Shown here: positions 1 through 5,598 of the stretch, piece after piece
Numbering within the stretch: position 1 is the first letter of the stretch
Layout: each line of letters opens with the position of its first letter
NCBI GenBank assembly: GCA_003646935.1
Contig: QMLW01000162.1
Span: 1 to 5,598, forward strand
Reading direction: 5' to 3'
From: Deltaproteobacteria bacterium
GTDB taxonomy: Bacteria; Desulfobacterota; DSM-4660; Desulfatiglandales; B25-G16
DNA: 5,598 bases
Notes under the pieces: model-generated
What the model was told of the DNA's origin: nothing
The model's input: only the letters and a program-made list of their open reading frames with translations
Databases searched by the model: none
Made by a program: the position numbers and the translations under genes

Positions 1-212
1 AGGTTTTCCCTGCATCGTTCATGGGTCCGCCAGAGCTCCGGGTCCGGAATCTGTTCCGCCTGCTCGCACACCCTCTCATTATCCGGATCCTCTGCCCAAT
101 CCGGCCCTAAATAGCGATTGAAAAGCGCGGCCATATCCCTTGAGATCCAGGTTGGCACGTGGATACCGTTGGTGATGTAATCGATGGGCACATCCTCCAC
201 CGGATGGTGATG
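1..212 (-). pseudogene. glgP: Continuation of the glgP reading frame beyond the in-frame TGA
   Basis: Read in the same frame directly after the TGA, this stretch encodes 70 residues without another stop. They include PVEDVPIDYITNGIHVPTW, the highly conserved phosphorylase block that normally follows the conserved LHxxVSxxMW motif, then a segment of the RYLGPDW type. Conservation on both sides with no frame change means the gene is interrupted by a single codon rather than truly ending at 213. Other phosphorylases typically have tryptophan at or beside this position (MWQ-x-x-W-P), so TGG to TGA is the simplest change. All other tryptophans here are TGG. The gene runs past the left window edge, so its C-terminal PLP domain cannot be examined. 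Confidence 0.8.
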
Positions 213-1394
213 TCAGACCTTCTGCCACATGGCCTGGGAGACCTGTCGATGAAGCCGGCTTACCGCATTGGTGTATGCAGAGAGCCGAAGTCCAAGGGTG
301 CTCACACCAAAGGGTTCGGATCCATTATGAGGATCGAGACGCCCGTAGCCCAACAGGACCTTGAAGTTGATCCCCAGTTCTTTTGCGTACTCCTCGAAAT
401 ACCCACGGAGCAGCTCTGGATCGAAGAGGTCGTTTCCGGCAGGTTCGGGCGTGTGCGTGGTGAAGACCGTGGTGGCCAGAACAACCTCTCGCGCGGCGTC
501 AAAGGAGAGGCCCTTCTCCTTCCTCAGGATATTGATCCTCTCGAGGGCGGAAAAAGCCGAGTGACCTTCGTTGATGTGGATAACGGTCGGCTCAATCCCC
601 AGGGCCTTGAGGGCCCGAACCCCGCCGATCCCCAAGACGATTTCCTGCCTGAGCCGCATCTCCCGGTCACCGCCGTAAAGCTGGGCCGTGGTTCTGCGAA
701 ACTCGGGTGGATTGGACCCTACATTGGTGTCAAGCATATAGAGGGGCACTCTACCCACGTCGATGCGCCATATGAGGATCTGTACCGGTTGCCCCTTGAA
801 GTCCACTGAAACGGTGAGGGGTCGACCCTTTTCATCCCTCACGAGGGTGACCGGCATGGTATCAAAGTCATTCATCGGATAGGTCTCCATCTGCCAGCCA
901 TCGGCGCTGAGGTACTGACTGAAGTATCCCTCCTGGTAGAGGAGGCCTATGCCGACTAAGGGCACGTTTAAATCACTGGCTGATTTTATGGTATCTCCGG
1001 CGAGCACGCCCATGCCCCCTGAGTAGATAGGCAGGCATTCGGTCATGCCGAACTCCGCGGAGAAATAGGCCGCCTGAAAGGGCATCTCGGGGTAGTAATC
1101 CTCCGCAAGGATACGGGGCTGTGAGATGTAGCGGTCAACGTTCTGGGTCAGCCGCTCCAGCTGCGCAAGGAAGTTATGGTCCCGGGACAGTTCATTGAGC
1201 CGTTCCTGACTGACAAGACCCAGCAACAGAACCGGGTTATGTCCACATTCCTCCCACAGCCGCGGATCGATCATCTGAAAGAGGCCCTGGATCTCATCCT
1301 TCCAGCTGAAGCGCAGATTATACGCCAGGCGCTGCAACGTATCAATTTCCTTGGGGATATTGGGAACTACCTTATATTTGATCTTGGCCTTCAT
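213..1394 (-). CDS. glgP: Alpha-glucan (glycogen/maltodextrin) phosphorylase, N-terminal half, cut by in-frame TGA
   Basis: This is a cytoplasmic GT35 enzyme that removes terminal glucose from alpha-1,4-glucans with phosphate to give glucose-1-phosphate. Numbering from the ATG at 1394: the N-terminal domain has NLRFSW at about 27-32, followed by the hallmark FSAEFG...LPIYSGGMGVLAGD at about 111-134. INEGHSAF lies at about 275-282, THTPEPAGND at about 313-322 and LHRQVSQAMW near 381-390. This matches the short bacterial/archaeal GlgP type with a DUF3417-like N-terminus. A TTG at 1418 overlaps the previous stop, but family N-termini of the form M-K-x-x-x-x-x-V-V-P favour the ATG at 1394; its ribosome site (GGTGG) is weak. 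The gene lies 20 bases after the glycosyltransferase stop, so it is probably co-transcribed. A TGA at 213-215 ends translation after 393 residues, long before the PLP-lysine region, which is beyond the window. The frame reopens without a shift (see 1-212). Family identification is secure; whether an active enzyme is made is not. Confidence 0.9.
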   Translation of the reverse strand: MKAKIKYKVVPNIPKEIDTLQRLAYNLRFSWKDEIQGLFQMIDPRLWEECGHNPVLLLGLVSQERLNELSRDHNFLAQLERLTQNVDRYISQPRILAEDYYPEMPFQAAYFSAEFGMTECLPIYSGGMGVLAGDTIKSASDLNVPLVGIGLLYQEGYFSQYLSADGWQMETYPMNDFDTMPVTLVRDEKGRPLTVSVDFKGQPVQILIWRIDVGRVPLYMLDTNVGSNPPEFRRTTAQLYGGDREMRLRQEIVLGIGGVRALKALGIEPTVIHINEGHSAFSALERINILRKEKGLSFDAAREVVLATTVFTTHTPEPAGNDLFDPELLRGYFEEYAKELGINFKVLLGYGRLDPHNGSEPFGVSTLGLRLSAYTNAVSRLHRQVSQAMWQKV

Positions 1395-1414
1395 ACACCA
1401 CCACGGAATTCCAA

Positions 1415-2713
1415 TCAAGAAAAGCGCCTTTTCTCCTCTTCCACCACATCGATCAGGTCATAGTATATTCGTGGGAGCTTATTCTCCACGCGTTCCCATG
1501 ACACGGTCTGCGGCATCTCGAAGATGCTCCTCTGGGTCTTTTGTTCCACCTCCAGGATGGTCTCTGCGAGGCCTTGTTTAAGGAAGGGCTTAAATTCGGG
1601 GTAGGTGGTGACGAACCTCAAGAACTTCTCCGTCATTCTATACGGTGCAGACAGAACCTCGCCAGCCTGAAGGATCGAATGGTGGAAGACTTCCTTGACG
1701 AGATATTCCTCTTCATCGCGGTCGTGCTTGAGGTTGCTGAAGCGCGCGTCGTCAGAATATTTCTTGATCTGATCCTCGGCAACGGCCTGATACGTAATGG
1801 CTAGGTCCCTGAAGAAGGTGTCGGAGATCTCCAGTCCCTCCTCGATGATTAGGGCATTCATCAGGGTGGTTACAATATCGATGGCCATTCGGTTGAGGCC
1901 TTTGGTTTGATCCTCCGCTGATACCTCCTGATGCTTATGCTCGAAGGACTCATCGCTGAACATGACCTGCGCGGGGGAAGAGGCCTTGCGATACACCTCT
2001 ATCAGGGTGAAGATCTCCACTCCCCAGTTGGTAGCAAAGCGCATCTTCTTGAGCAGATCCACGTGGAACGCCACCTCACCTGAGAGCTGGTAGTTGAAGC
2101 CCAACAGGAAGTCTATCAGGCGGAGCATCTTCTCCTCTTTTGTCTCCGTGAACTTCCTCTTAAGGGAAAGCAACAGGGGATCCAACAGCAGCCGCTTCAC
2201 CCTGCCGTAGAGCTCTCCCCTCTCTGAGATCCTCGCGTAGTAGGCCTTTGAGAAGTCGTAGTTGAGCACCACTATGGGATAGAATAGCCGATCAAGTTGT
2301 ATCCCCTTGAATGTCCTGATGTCTGCATCGATCAGCCCTATCGATTCCGCTCCTAATGCAATCGCGATGCCGAAGCTGATGAACATGTTCTTGCCCTTGC
2401 CAGGCTCGCTGATGTTGAATCCCGCCTCATTGAGCTGCCTGTAAATGCTGCTGAAGCCCAGCCCATCGTTCCACTGGATGAGGTAGTTCTTTAGTCCCAT
2501 GGACTGTATGAGATCCCTCAACTGAAAGGCCTCACCCTCAGTAGCTTTATCAAGGCCGAAGACAATATTCGAAAGGTAGGCCATCCTTCTGAGGTGCCTG
2601 AGGATGTTTCTGAACACGGGAAGATTGGAGGGATCCGTGTACTCGCTGGCCAGCAGTGGGATGATCAGGACCGTCTTCTTCCACCGAGAGTGGAGCTTGA
2701 GTTGGGACCTCAA
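1415..2713 (-). CDS. GT81-type glycosyltransferase, glucosyl-3-phosphoglycerate synthase (GpgS)-like
   Basis: This predicted cytoplasmic GT-A fold enzyme has 432 residues. Motifs in order: N-terminal Rossmann strand VLIIPLLASEY (15-25); donor-side GKGKNM (105-110); metal-binding DAD (129-131); YYAR then LYGRVKRLL (158-177); LSGEVAF (210-216); NWGVEIFTLIEVYR (229-242); FEHKHQ (257-262); KGLNRMAIDI (271-280). The order and spacing match glucosyl- and mannosyl-3-phosphoglycerate synthases, which transfer sugar from a nucleotide donor to 3-phosphoglycerate. The exact donor and acceptor cannot be read from sequence. Residues about 290-432 form a helical, charged extension absent from the roughly 320-residue mycobacterial GpgS. 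The start is uncertain: no ATG exists in this frame after the upstream stop near 2803, and TTG at 2713 has GAGG only three bases before it. It is the first gene of the operon with glgP and has a strong promoter at 2871-2899. It ends in TGA. Confidence 0.82.
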   Translation of the reverse strand: MRSQLKLHSRWKKTVLIIPLLASEYTDPSNLPVFRNILRHLRRMAYLSNIVFGLDKATEGEAFQLRDLIQSMGLKNYLIQWNDGLGFSSIYRQLNEAGFNISEPGKGKNMFISFGIAIALGAESIGLIDADIRTFKGIQLDRLFYPIVVLNYDFSKAYYARISERGELYGRVKRLLLDPLLLSLKRKFTETKEEKMLRLIDFLLGFNYQLSGEVAFHVDLLKKMRFATNWGVEIFTLIEVYRKASSPAQVMFSDESFEHKHQEVSAEDQTKGLNRMAIDIVTTLMNALIIEEGLEISDTFFRDLAITYQAVAEDQIKKYSDDARFSNLKHDRDEEEYLVKEVFHHSILQAGEVLSAPYRMTEKFLRFVTTYPEFKPFLKQGLAETILEVEQKTQRSIFEMPQTVSWERVENKLPRIYYDLIDVVEEEKRRFS

Positions 2714-2826
2714 ATGCCTCGTTTCGGGGCGAAGGATATGGAATGTGCTAATGCGGCCGCTTTTTTGTGAGAATTCAGAAATAATTGAACCCCTTTCCCT
2801 TTATGGTATCATTGATTAAGCGTGCC

Positions 2827-2850
2827 CCTGTAATCTGTTACGCCTGTAAT
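2827..2850. repeat. Short direct repeat CCTGTAAT x2 with a related unit between
   Basis: CCTGTAAT occurs at 2827-2834 and again at 2843-2850, with CTGTTA at 2835-2840 between them. On the minus strand these read as ATTACAG/TAACAG units just downstream of the predicted transcription start. That position would suit an operator or an RNA-binding site in the leader, but the units are short and unevenly spaced, so chance is possible. Confidence 0.3.
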
Positions 2851-2870
2851 AACCTGCACTTACGTATAGT

Positions 2871-2899
2871 ATAATATAGTGGCCCAAGGTACGTGTCAA
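2871..2899 (-). promoter_or_regulatory. Sigma-70-type promoter for the glycosyltransferase-glgP operon
   Basis: On the minus strand a perfect -35 TTGACA (2894-2899) is separated by 17 bases from TATTAT (2871-2876), a five-of-six match to the -10 consensus. Transcription would start near 2864 and give a leader of about 150 bases before the TTG start at 2713. This is the best promoter in the window and suggests appreciable expression by the housekeeping sigma factor. Confidence 0.75.
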
Positions 2900-3060
2900 G
2901 CTGCACACTGTTCATGGGTTTAGGGAGCCTTCGCAACAAAGGTATCAAGAACGGCAATGGATAACCTTACTATCTCCAATACTCGTCTTCAGTTTAACGG
3001 GGCTCAAAATAAAGTATGTTTTGGACTAGATCATTGTATTGCTTTATAGGTAATCTCAAA

Positions 3061-3066
3061 AAGGAG
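3061..3066 (+). promoter_or_regulatory. Strong Shine-Dalgarno AAGGAG before the ATG at 3075
   Basis: AAGGAG is followed by eight bases and then ATG at 3075-3077, which is ideal spacing. The site initiates a frame that ends after only 31 codons (TAG at 3168-3170), while the conserved protein sequence lies in another frame. It therefore looks like the preserved translation start of the damaged glycosyltransferase gene. Confidence 0.7.
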
Positions 3067-3074
3067 CGATAAAC

Positions 3075-3613
3075 ATGACGTATGATATCGCGCTGAGAAG
3101 GTACACCTCGAAGAGGATCGAGGAGATCGAATCCGCGCCCTGTACGGGCTTCGGATTCGCCAGCCCATAGGCGGGGATTTTGCCTTTGAGGGGAACCTGG
3201 GTGCCTACTACATAGAGCAAGATGTGTGGGAAACCGATGTGGCCCGCTACGGCATCGATGTATGGATGACCACCAACGCCATCACCAACAACTTCAAGAT
3301 CTGCCAGTCCAACCTGGGCGTGAAGAGCCACGACGCCAAGGACCCGGCAGAATCCCTCGGGCCCATGTTCCGCCAGGTGGTGCACACCCTATTCGTGCTC
3401 ATGGAGCAGCATGAATCCGAGTGGAAGGCGGTGAGGGGCAGCCGTACCGTGCCCATGTTCGGGCTCAAGAAGGTTATGGAGCCTGATCCCATCAAGGTCG
3501 ATCTGGGTCGGCTGGTCAACGAATTCAAGACGGGATTTCGACAGTTCAGGAGCCTATACCAGGATATACTCTGCATCCAGGTATGGGACGGGAAGGCGAG
3601 GGAGAAGCGCTGA
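3075..3613 (+). pseudogene. Remnant of a second GT81-like glycosyltransferase: intact start, missing middle, frameshifted C-terminal half
   Basis: The frame from the ATG at 3075 gives MTYDIALRRYTSKRIEEIES and stops at TAG 3168-3170. From about 3134 a different frame encodes RALYGLRIRQPIGGDFAFEG, then DVWETDVARYGIDVWMT, ICQSNLGVKSHDAKDP and LGPMFRQVVHTLF, ending in TGA at 3611-3613. These are C-terminal acceptor-side motifs of GpgS-like enzymes: QPxGG/SGE, GxD/E, QxNLGVxxH and the xMxRQVxxTL helix. The donor-binding GT-A half with the DxD motif is absent. No good start exists for the second frame: there is a stop at 3083-3085 and the only candidate is GTG at 3224, inside the conserved block. 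I infer an internal deletion of very roughly 180-200 codons, joined out of frame near 3131-3140. A gene caller may report 3224-3613 as a short CDS. It points away from the operon and its end lies four bases from the yitT-like stop. Confidence 0.7.
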
Positions 3614-3617
3614 GGGC

Positions 3618-4493
3618 TCACCAGTGGGGCTGATTGCCGATGCGCTGCCCCATTACCTCGAGGGTGTCCGTTACTACCACGAAGGCGTCGGGATCTATGG
3701 CATTGACCAGGCGCTTGAGCCTTGAAAGCTCCCTGAAGGTGATCACCGTGTAAAGGATTTGATGCTCCTGGCCGGTGTATCCTCCCTGACCTCGCATAAT
3801 GGTAACTCCCCGTTGTATCTTTTCGTAAATCTCCTGGGTGATCCTCTCCCATTGTGCTGAGATGATGTAGACTGCCTTTCTCTGGCTCAGACCTGTTACC
3901 ACCAGATTAAGGATGTTTGTGCTCACGTACATGAACACCAACGTGTACAGCGCGGCATCCAGGGAGAAGAGAAGCGCCGCACAAAGCAGTATGCACCCAT
4001 TAAAGGCAAGAACCGTGCTCCCTAAACGAATAGAGAAGCGGTTTAGCAGGATAACGGACAATATATCCGTTCCCCCGCCAGATCCAAGAGACCTCAGTAT
4101 GATCCCCGATCCTACCCCTGTGATAATGCCAGCCAGTATGGCGCTTAGGATCTTATCATGGATTGGCATGCCCACCCGGAGAAAAAGCACGGCCGCCGAA
4201 AATATAACCATCCCTGCAATGCTGTATAGGAAAAAGCGACGTCCCACATACACATAGCCCAGGGCAAAAATGGGAATGTTAAGGAGAAAGTAGAGCCAGC
4301 CCACTGGCAGAGAGGGAAGCAGGTAATGGATAATGATGGCGAATCCCATGATGCCCCCGCTTACAAATCCCTGGGGAATCAAAATCCCATTAATGGCGCT
4401 CGCACAGAGCACGCTTCCCAGGGCAATGAGCACCATGTTCCACAGCACCTGCCTCGCGGAACCCAGCGTGAATGTCCATGAGCGTTTAGGCAT
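3618..4493 (-). CDS. YitT-family integral membrane protein (DUF161 + DUF2179)
   Basis: This complete 291-residue protein matches the usual length of the family. The first 200 residues are hydrophobic, with about six membrane segments (approximately 18-36, 45-62, 66-85, 90-107, 115-135 and 160-200). Family signatures are IPQGFVSGGIMG (39-50) and LGSGGGTDIL (136-145). The soluble C-terminal domain, about 210-286, is DUF2179, with GVTIMRGQGGYTG (229-241) and DPDAFVVVTDTLEVMG (267-282); this domain is thought to bind a small ligand. The transport or regulatory role of YitT proteins is not settled, so no substrate is proposed. The ATG at 4493 has GGGAGG five bases upstream and begins right after the TAG of the acidic ORF, which implies translational coupling. 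It ends in TGA four bases from the converging glycosyltransferase remnant; no terminator hairpin is seen between them. Confidence 0.9.
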   Translation of the reverse strand: MPKRSWTFTLGSARQVLWNMVLIALGSVLCASAINGILIPQGFVSGGIMGFAIIIHYLLPSLPVGWLYFLLNIPIFALGYVYVGRRFFLYSIAGMVIFSAAVLFLRVGMPIHDKILSAILAGIITGVGSGIILRSLGSGGGTDILSVILLNRFSIRLGSTVLAFNGCILLCAALLFSLDAALYTLVFMYVSTNILNLVVTGLSQRKAVYIISAQWERITQEIYEKIQRGVTIMRGQGGYTGQEHQILYTVITFRELSRLKRLVNAIDPDAFVVVTDTLEVMGQRIGNQPHW

Positions 4494-4736
4494 CTATTCC
4501 TCCCTCTCGTTCTGTTGATCTTCCGGCGTACCCTCCTCCCCGTTTGATGAGCCCGCAGCCTGCTGGGACTCCGATGAAGCGGTGGTGAATGCATCATCCG
4601 CTTCCGTGGGGGATTCTTCTAACTCCTCATCCCGCTCCTCAACCTCATTGACTTCGGTTTCTTCCAGCTCACCAGGGGGTCCCTTAACGCTCACCTCTCT
4701 CTGGGCCGCCCACGATCCTATCGATGCTAATCTCAA
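4494..4736 (-). CDS. Small acidic, low-complexity protein of unknown function
   Basis: This 80-residue ORF is rich in Glu, Asp, Ser and Gln (for example EVEERDEELEESPTEADD) and has no membrane segment or recognised domain; it would be disordered and strongly negative. TTG at 4736 is preceded by GAGG with five-base spacing. The TAG stop directly abuts the yitT-like ATG, and its last codons contain that gene's Shine-Dalgarno, the main argument that it is translated. The frame stays open upstream to TGA near 4808-4810 without an ATG. An ATG at 4812, 39 bases after the slipin stop, lies in a different frame and stops after 12 codons. Losing one T from the T5 run (4793-4797) would join them into about 105 codons, so the true N-terminus may be longer. 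Function unknown; it could also be a chance open frame in GAG-rich sequence. Confidence 0.45.
   Translation of the reverse strand: MRLASIGSWAAQREVSVKGPPGELEETEVNEVEERDEELEESPTEADDAFTTASSESQQAAGSSNGEEGTPEDQQNEREE
4499..4504 (-). promoter_or_regulatory. Shine-Dalgarno GGGAGG for the yitT-like gene, inside the acidic ORF
   Basis: GGGAGG on the minus strand lies five bases before the ATG at 4493 and within the final Arg-Glu-Glu codons of the upstream acidic ORF. This fixes the yitT-like start and supports coupled translation of the two genes. Confidence 0.75.
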
Positions 4737-4765
4737 AGGCGCCTCTAAAACCTGTTCCTGTTTCT

Positions 4766-4780
4766 CGCCTCCCTCAGGCG
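4766..4780 (-). other. Small GC hairpin between slipin and the acidic ORF
   Basis: CGCCT and AGGCG form a five-base-pair stem with loop GAGGG on the minus strand, about 30 bases before the TTG at 4736. No T run follows it, so it is not a convincing intrinsic terminator. It may be a weak intercistronic structure or chance. Confidence 0.25.
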
Positions 4781-4851
4781 GTCGGCTTACTGAAAAACAA
4801 CGTGGGTCTCATGGACACCTGACCTTTCGCACCGAGAGACTATGACCACTC

Positions 4852-5598
4852 TTACTCGACCGTATCCTTTCTCATGAATGGTTTAAACAAATCGATGGGA
4901 ATGGGAAACAGCGTGGTTGAGTTGTTTTCAGCCGACACCTCCCGTAGGGTCTGAAGGTAACGCAGCTGGAGGGCATAGGGGAAATCCTGGATCTTGCCGG
5001 CTGCATCCGCCAGCCTGGTGGCGGCCTGAAACTCGCCCTCGGCATTGATGACCTTTGCCCTCCGCTCCCGTTCTGCCTCCGCCTGTTTGGCCATGGCCCG
5101 CTGCATCTCCTGGGGCAGGTCGATGTGCTTCACCTCCACGTTGGATACCTTGATCCCCCAGGGATCGGTGTGCTTGTCGAGTATCGCCTGCAACCTGGTA
5201 TTGATCTTATCCCGCTCTGATAAGAGCTCATCCAGCTCCACCTGTCCACACACACTTCTCAAGGTTGTCTGTGCCATTTGGGAAGTTGCAAAGAGGTAGT
5301 TCTCCACCTCGATAACGGCACTATTGGGCTCCATGACCCGGAAGTAGATCACCGCGTTCACCTTCACGGACACGTTATCCCTGGTGATCACATCCTGGGG
5401 AGGCACATCCATGGCCACCAGACGGAGGCTCACCCTCACCAGCTTATCCACCACCGGGATGATGATAATAAGCCCGGGTCCCTTGGTGTTGATAACCCTT
5501 CCCAATCGAAACACCACGCCCCGCTCATACTCCCTGAGGACCTTGATTGCCGCGCTCAGAAACAGGATGAGCAGGACTATAGCGAGGATATAGAACAT
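4852..5598 (-). CDS. Slipin (SPFH/band 7, stomatin-like membrane protein)
   Basis: This 248-residue protein is about the normal length of bacterial slipins. It has an N-terminal membrane anchor (residues 2-19), then [18 protein letters not shown] (18-35), which opens the band 7 domain. [20 protein letters not shown] (63-82), [20 protein letters not shown] (105-124) and LLSERDKIN (125-133) follow. [20 protein letters not shown] (147-166) leads into the helical coiled-coil [20 protein letters not shown] (173-192). LRYLQTL and LFPIPIDLF lie near the C-terminus. Slipins oligomerise on membranes as scaffolds and are often encoded next to an NfeD-type partner or protease, which would lie upstream outside the window. 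The ATG at 5596-5598 touches the window edge; the family N-terminus suggests this is the true start or very close. Cys117 sits where leucine is common. It ends in TAA and is followed by a 115-base gap and the acidic ORF, probably in the same operon. Confidence 0.93.
   Translation of the reverse strand: MFYILAIVLLILFLSAAIKVLREYERGVVFRLGRVINTKGPGLIIIIPVVDKLVRVSLRLVAMDVPPQDVITRDNVSVKVNAVIYFRVMEPNSAVIEVENYLFATSQMAQTTLRSVCGQVELDELLSERDKINTRLQAILDKHTDPWGIKVSNVEVKHIDLPQEMQRAMAKQAEAERERRAKVINAEGEFQAATRLADAAGKIQDFPYALQLRYLQTLREVSAENNSTTLFPIPIDLFKPFMRKDTVE

Larger units (their letters stand above)
2714..3074. other. Divergent intergenic region, no gene seen
   Basis: This 361-base gap lies between the leftward glycosyltransferase/glgP operon and the rightward glycosyltransferase remnant. 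It is more A+T-rich than its surroundings and I find no credible protein or structural RNA gene in it. It holds the minus-strand promoter at 2871-2899 and a short repeat cluster at 2827-2850. The plus-strand gene has no clear promoter; TATAGG at 3045-3050 is a poor candidate -10 with a weak -35 at 3021-3026. The leader of the leftward operon would be about 150 bases, longer than needed for a simple ribosome site, but I see no known riboswitch. Confidence 0.7.

Noticed and set aside
191..215. Selenocysteine insertion at the glgP TGA, with a small hairpin (CACC-ATCC-GGTG plus a bulged CAT/ATG extension) just after it
   Set aside because: The position is normally tryptophan, not cysteine; phosphorylases are not selenoproteins, and the stem is short with an unsuitable loop.
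213..215. Alternative genetic code with UGA as tryptophan
   Set aside because: The GpgS-like gene, the glycosyltransferase remnant and the yitT-like gene all end at TGA at plausible family ends, and all other tryptophans in the conserved motifs are TGG.
159..809. Long plus-strand open frame antisense to glgP
   Set aside because: The opposite strand encodes clear phosphorylase motifs over the whole span; the plus frame has no recognisable domain and no good ribosome site.
2753..2776. NotI-like GCGGCCGC followed by T6 and GAATTC, resembling a cloning linker or an oligo-dT adaptor
   Set aside because: The sequence on both sides reads as ordinary genomic leader and GAATTC also occurs elsewhere (near 1406 and 3521); there is no further vector-like sequence. 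The palindrome lacks a loop, so it is also not a terminator.
2914..2961. Tiny ORF MGLGSLRNKGIKNGNG on the plus strand in the intergenic region
   Set aside because: No ribosome binding site and only 16 codons; chance is the simplest explanation.
3247..3852. Minus-strand open frame of 201 codons across the glycosyltransferase remnant and the end of the yitT-like gene
   Set aside because: It overlaps conserved protein sequence on both sides in other frames and looks like shadow coding rich in Arg, His and Ser.
4582..4845. Serine-rich plus-strand open frame opposite the acidic ORF
   Set aside because: Poly-Ser here is the complement of GAG/GAA-rich acidic codons; it has no operon context, unlike the minus frame.

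Overview
This is bacterial DNA with compact, mostly minus-strand genes and roughly balanced base composition. The contents are glycogen phosphorylase, GT81-type glycosyltransferases, a YitT-family membrane protein and a slipin. They do not fix the phylum. Slipin and the GpgS-like/GlgP pair occur in many free-living Gram-negative and deep-branching bacteria, so I leave the taxon open.

Layout. Positions 1-2713 (minus) hold a two-gene operon. A glucosyl-3-phosphoglycerate-synthase-like glycosyltransferase (1415-2713) is followed 20 bases later by an alpha-glucan phosphorylase, glgP (start 1394, running off the left edge). The glgP frame contains one in-frame TGA at 213-215, where a tryptophan is normally found, and then continues with perfectly conserved-looking sequence to the window edge. 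Positions 2714-3074 are a non-coding, divergent intergenic region. It carries a near-consensus sigma-70 promoter (TTGACA, 17-base spacer, TATTAT) driving the operon. Positions 3075-3613 (plus) hold the remains of a second GT81-like glycosyltransferase. Its Shine-Dalgarno, ATG and about 20 N-terminal codons are intact, the donor-binding half is missing, and the C-terminal half follows in another frame. This looks like an internal deletion. Positions 3618-5598 (minus) hold a complete slipin (SPFH/band 7), a small acidic ORF of unknown function, and a complete YitT-family membrane protein whose ATG directly follows the stop of the acidic ORF.

Functional reading. GlgP releases glucose-1-phosphate from alpha-glucans. 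A GT81 enzyme uses a sugar nucleotide and 3-phosphoglycerate (or a similar acceptor) to make a glycosyl-glycerate precursor. Their operon suggests alpha-glucan turnover linked to a glucosylglycerate-type solute or glycan primer (inference). The slipin/YitT group is a separate membrane-associated cluster pointing toward the glycosyltransferase remnant.

The most notable feature is damage to reading frames: a nonsense codon in glgP, a deletion in the second glycosyltransferase, and possibly a one-base slip in a T run before the acidic ORF. Real gene decay and sequence or assembly error cannot be told apart from the window alone. I found no mobile element, CRISPR array, tRNA or rRNA, and no convincing new system.
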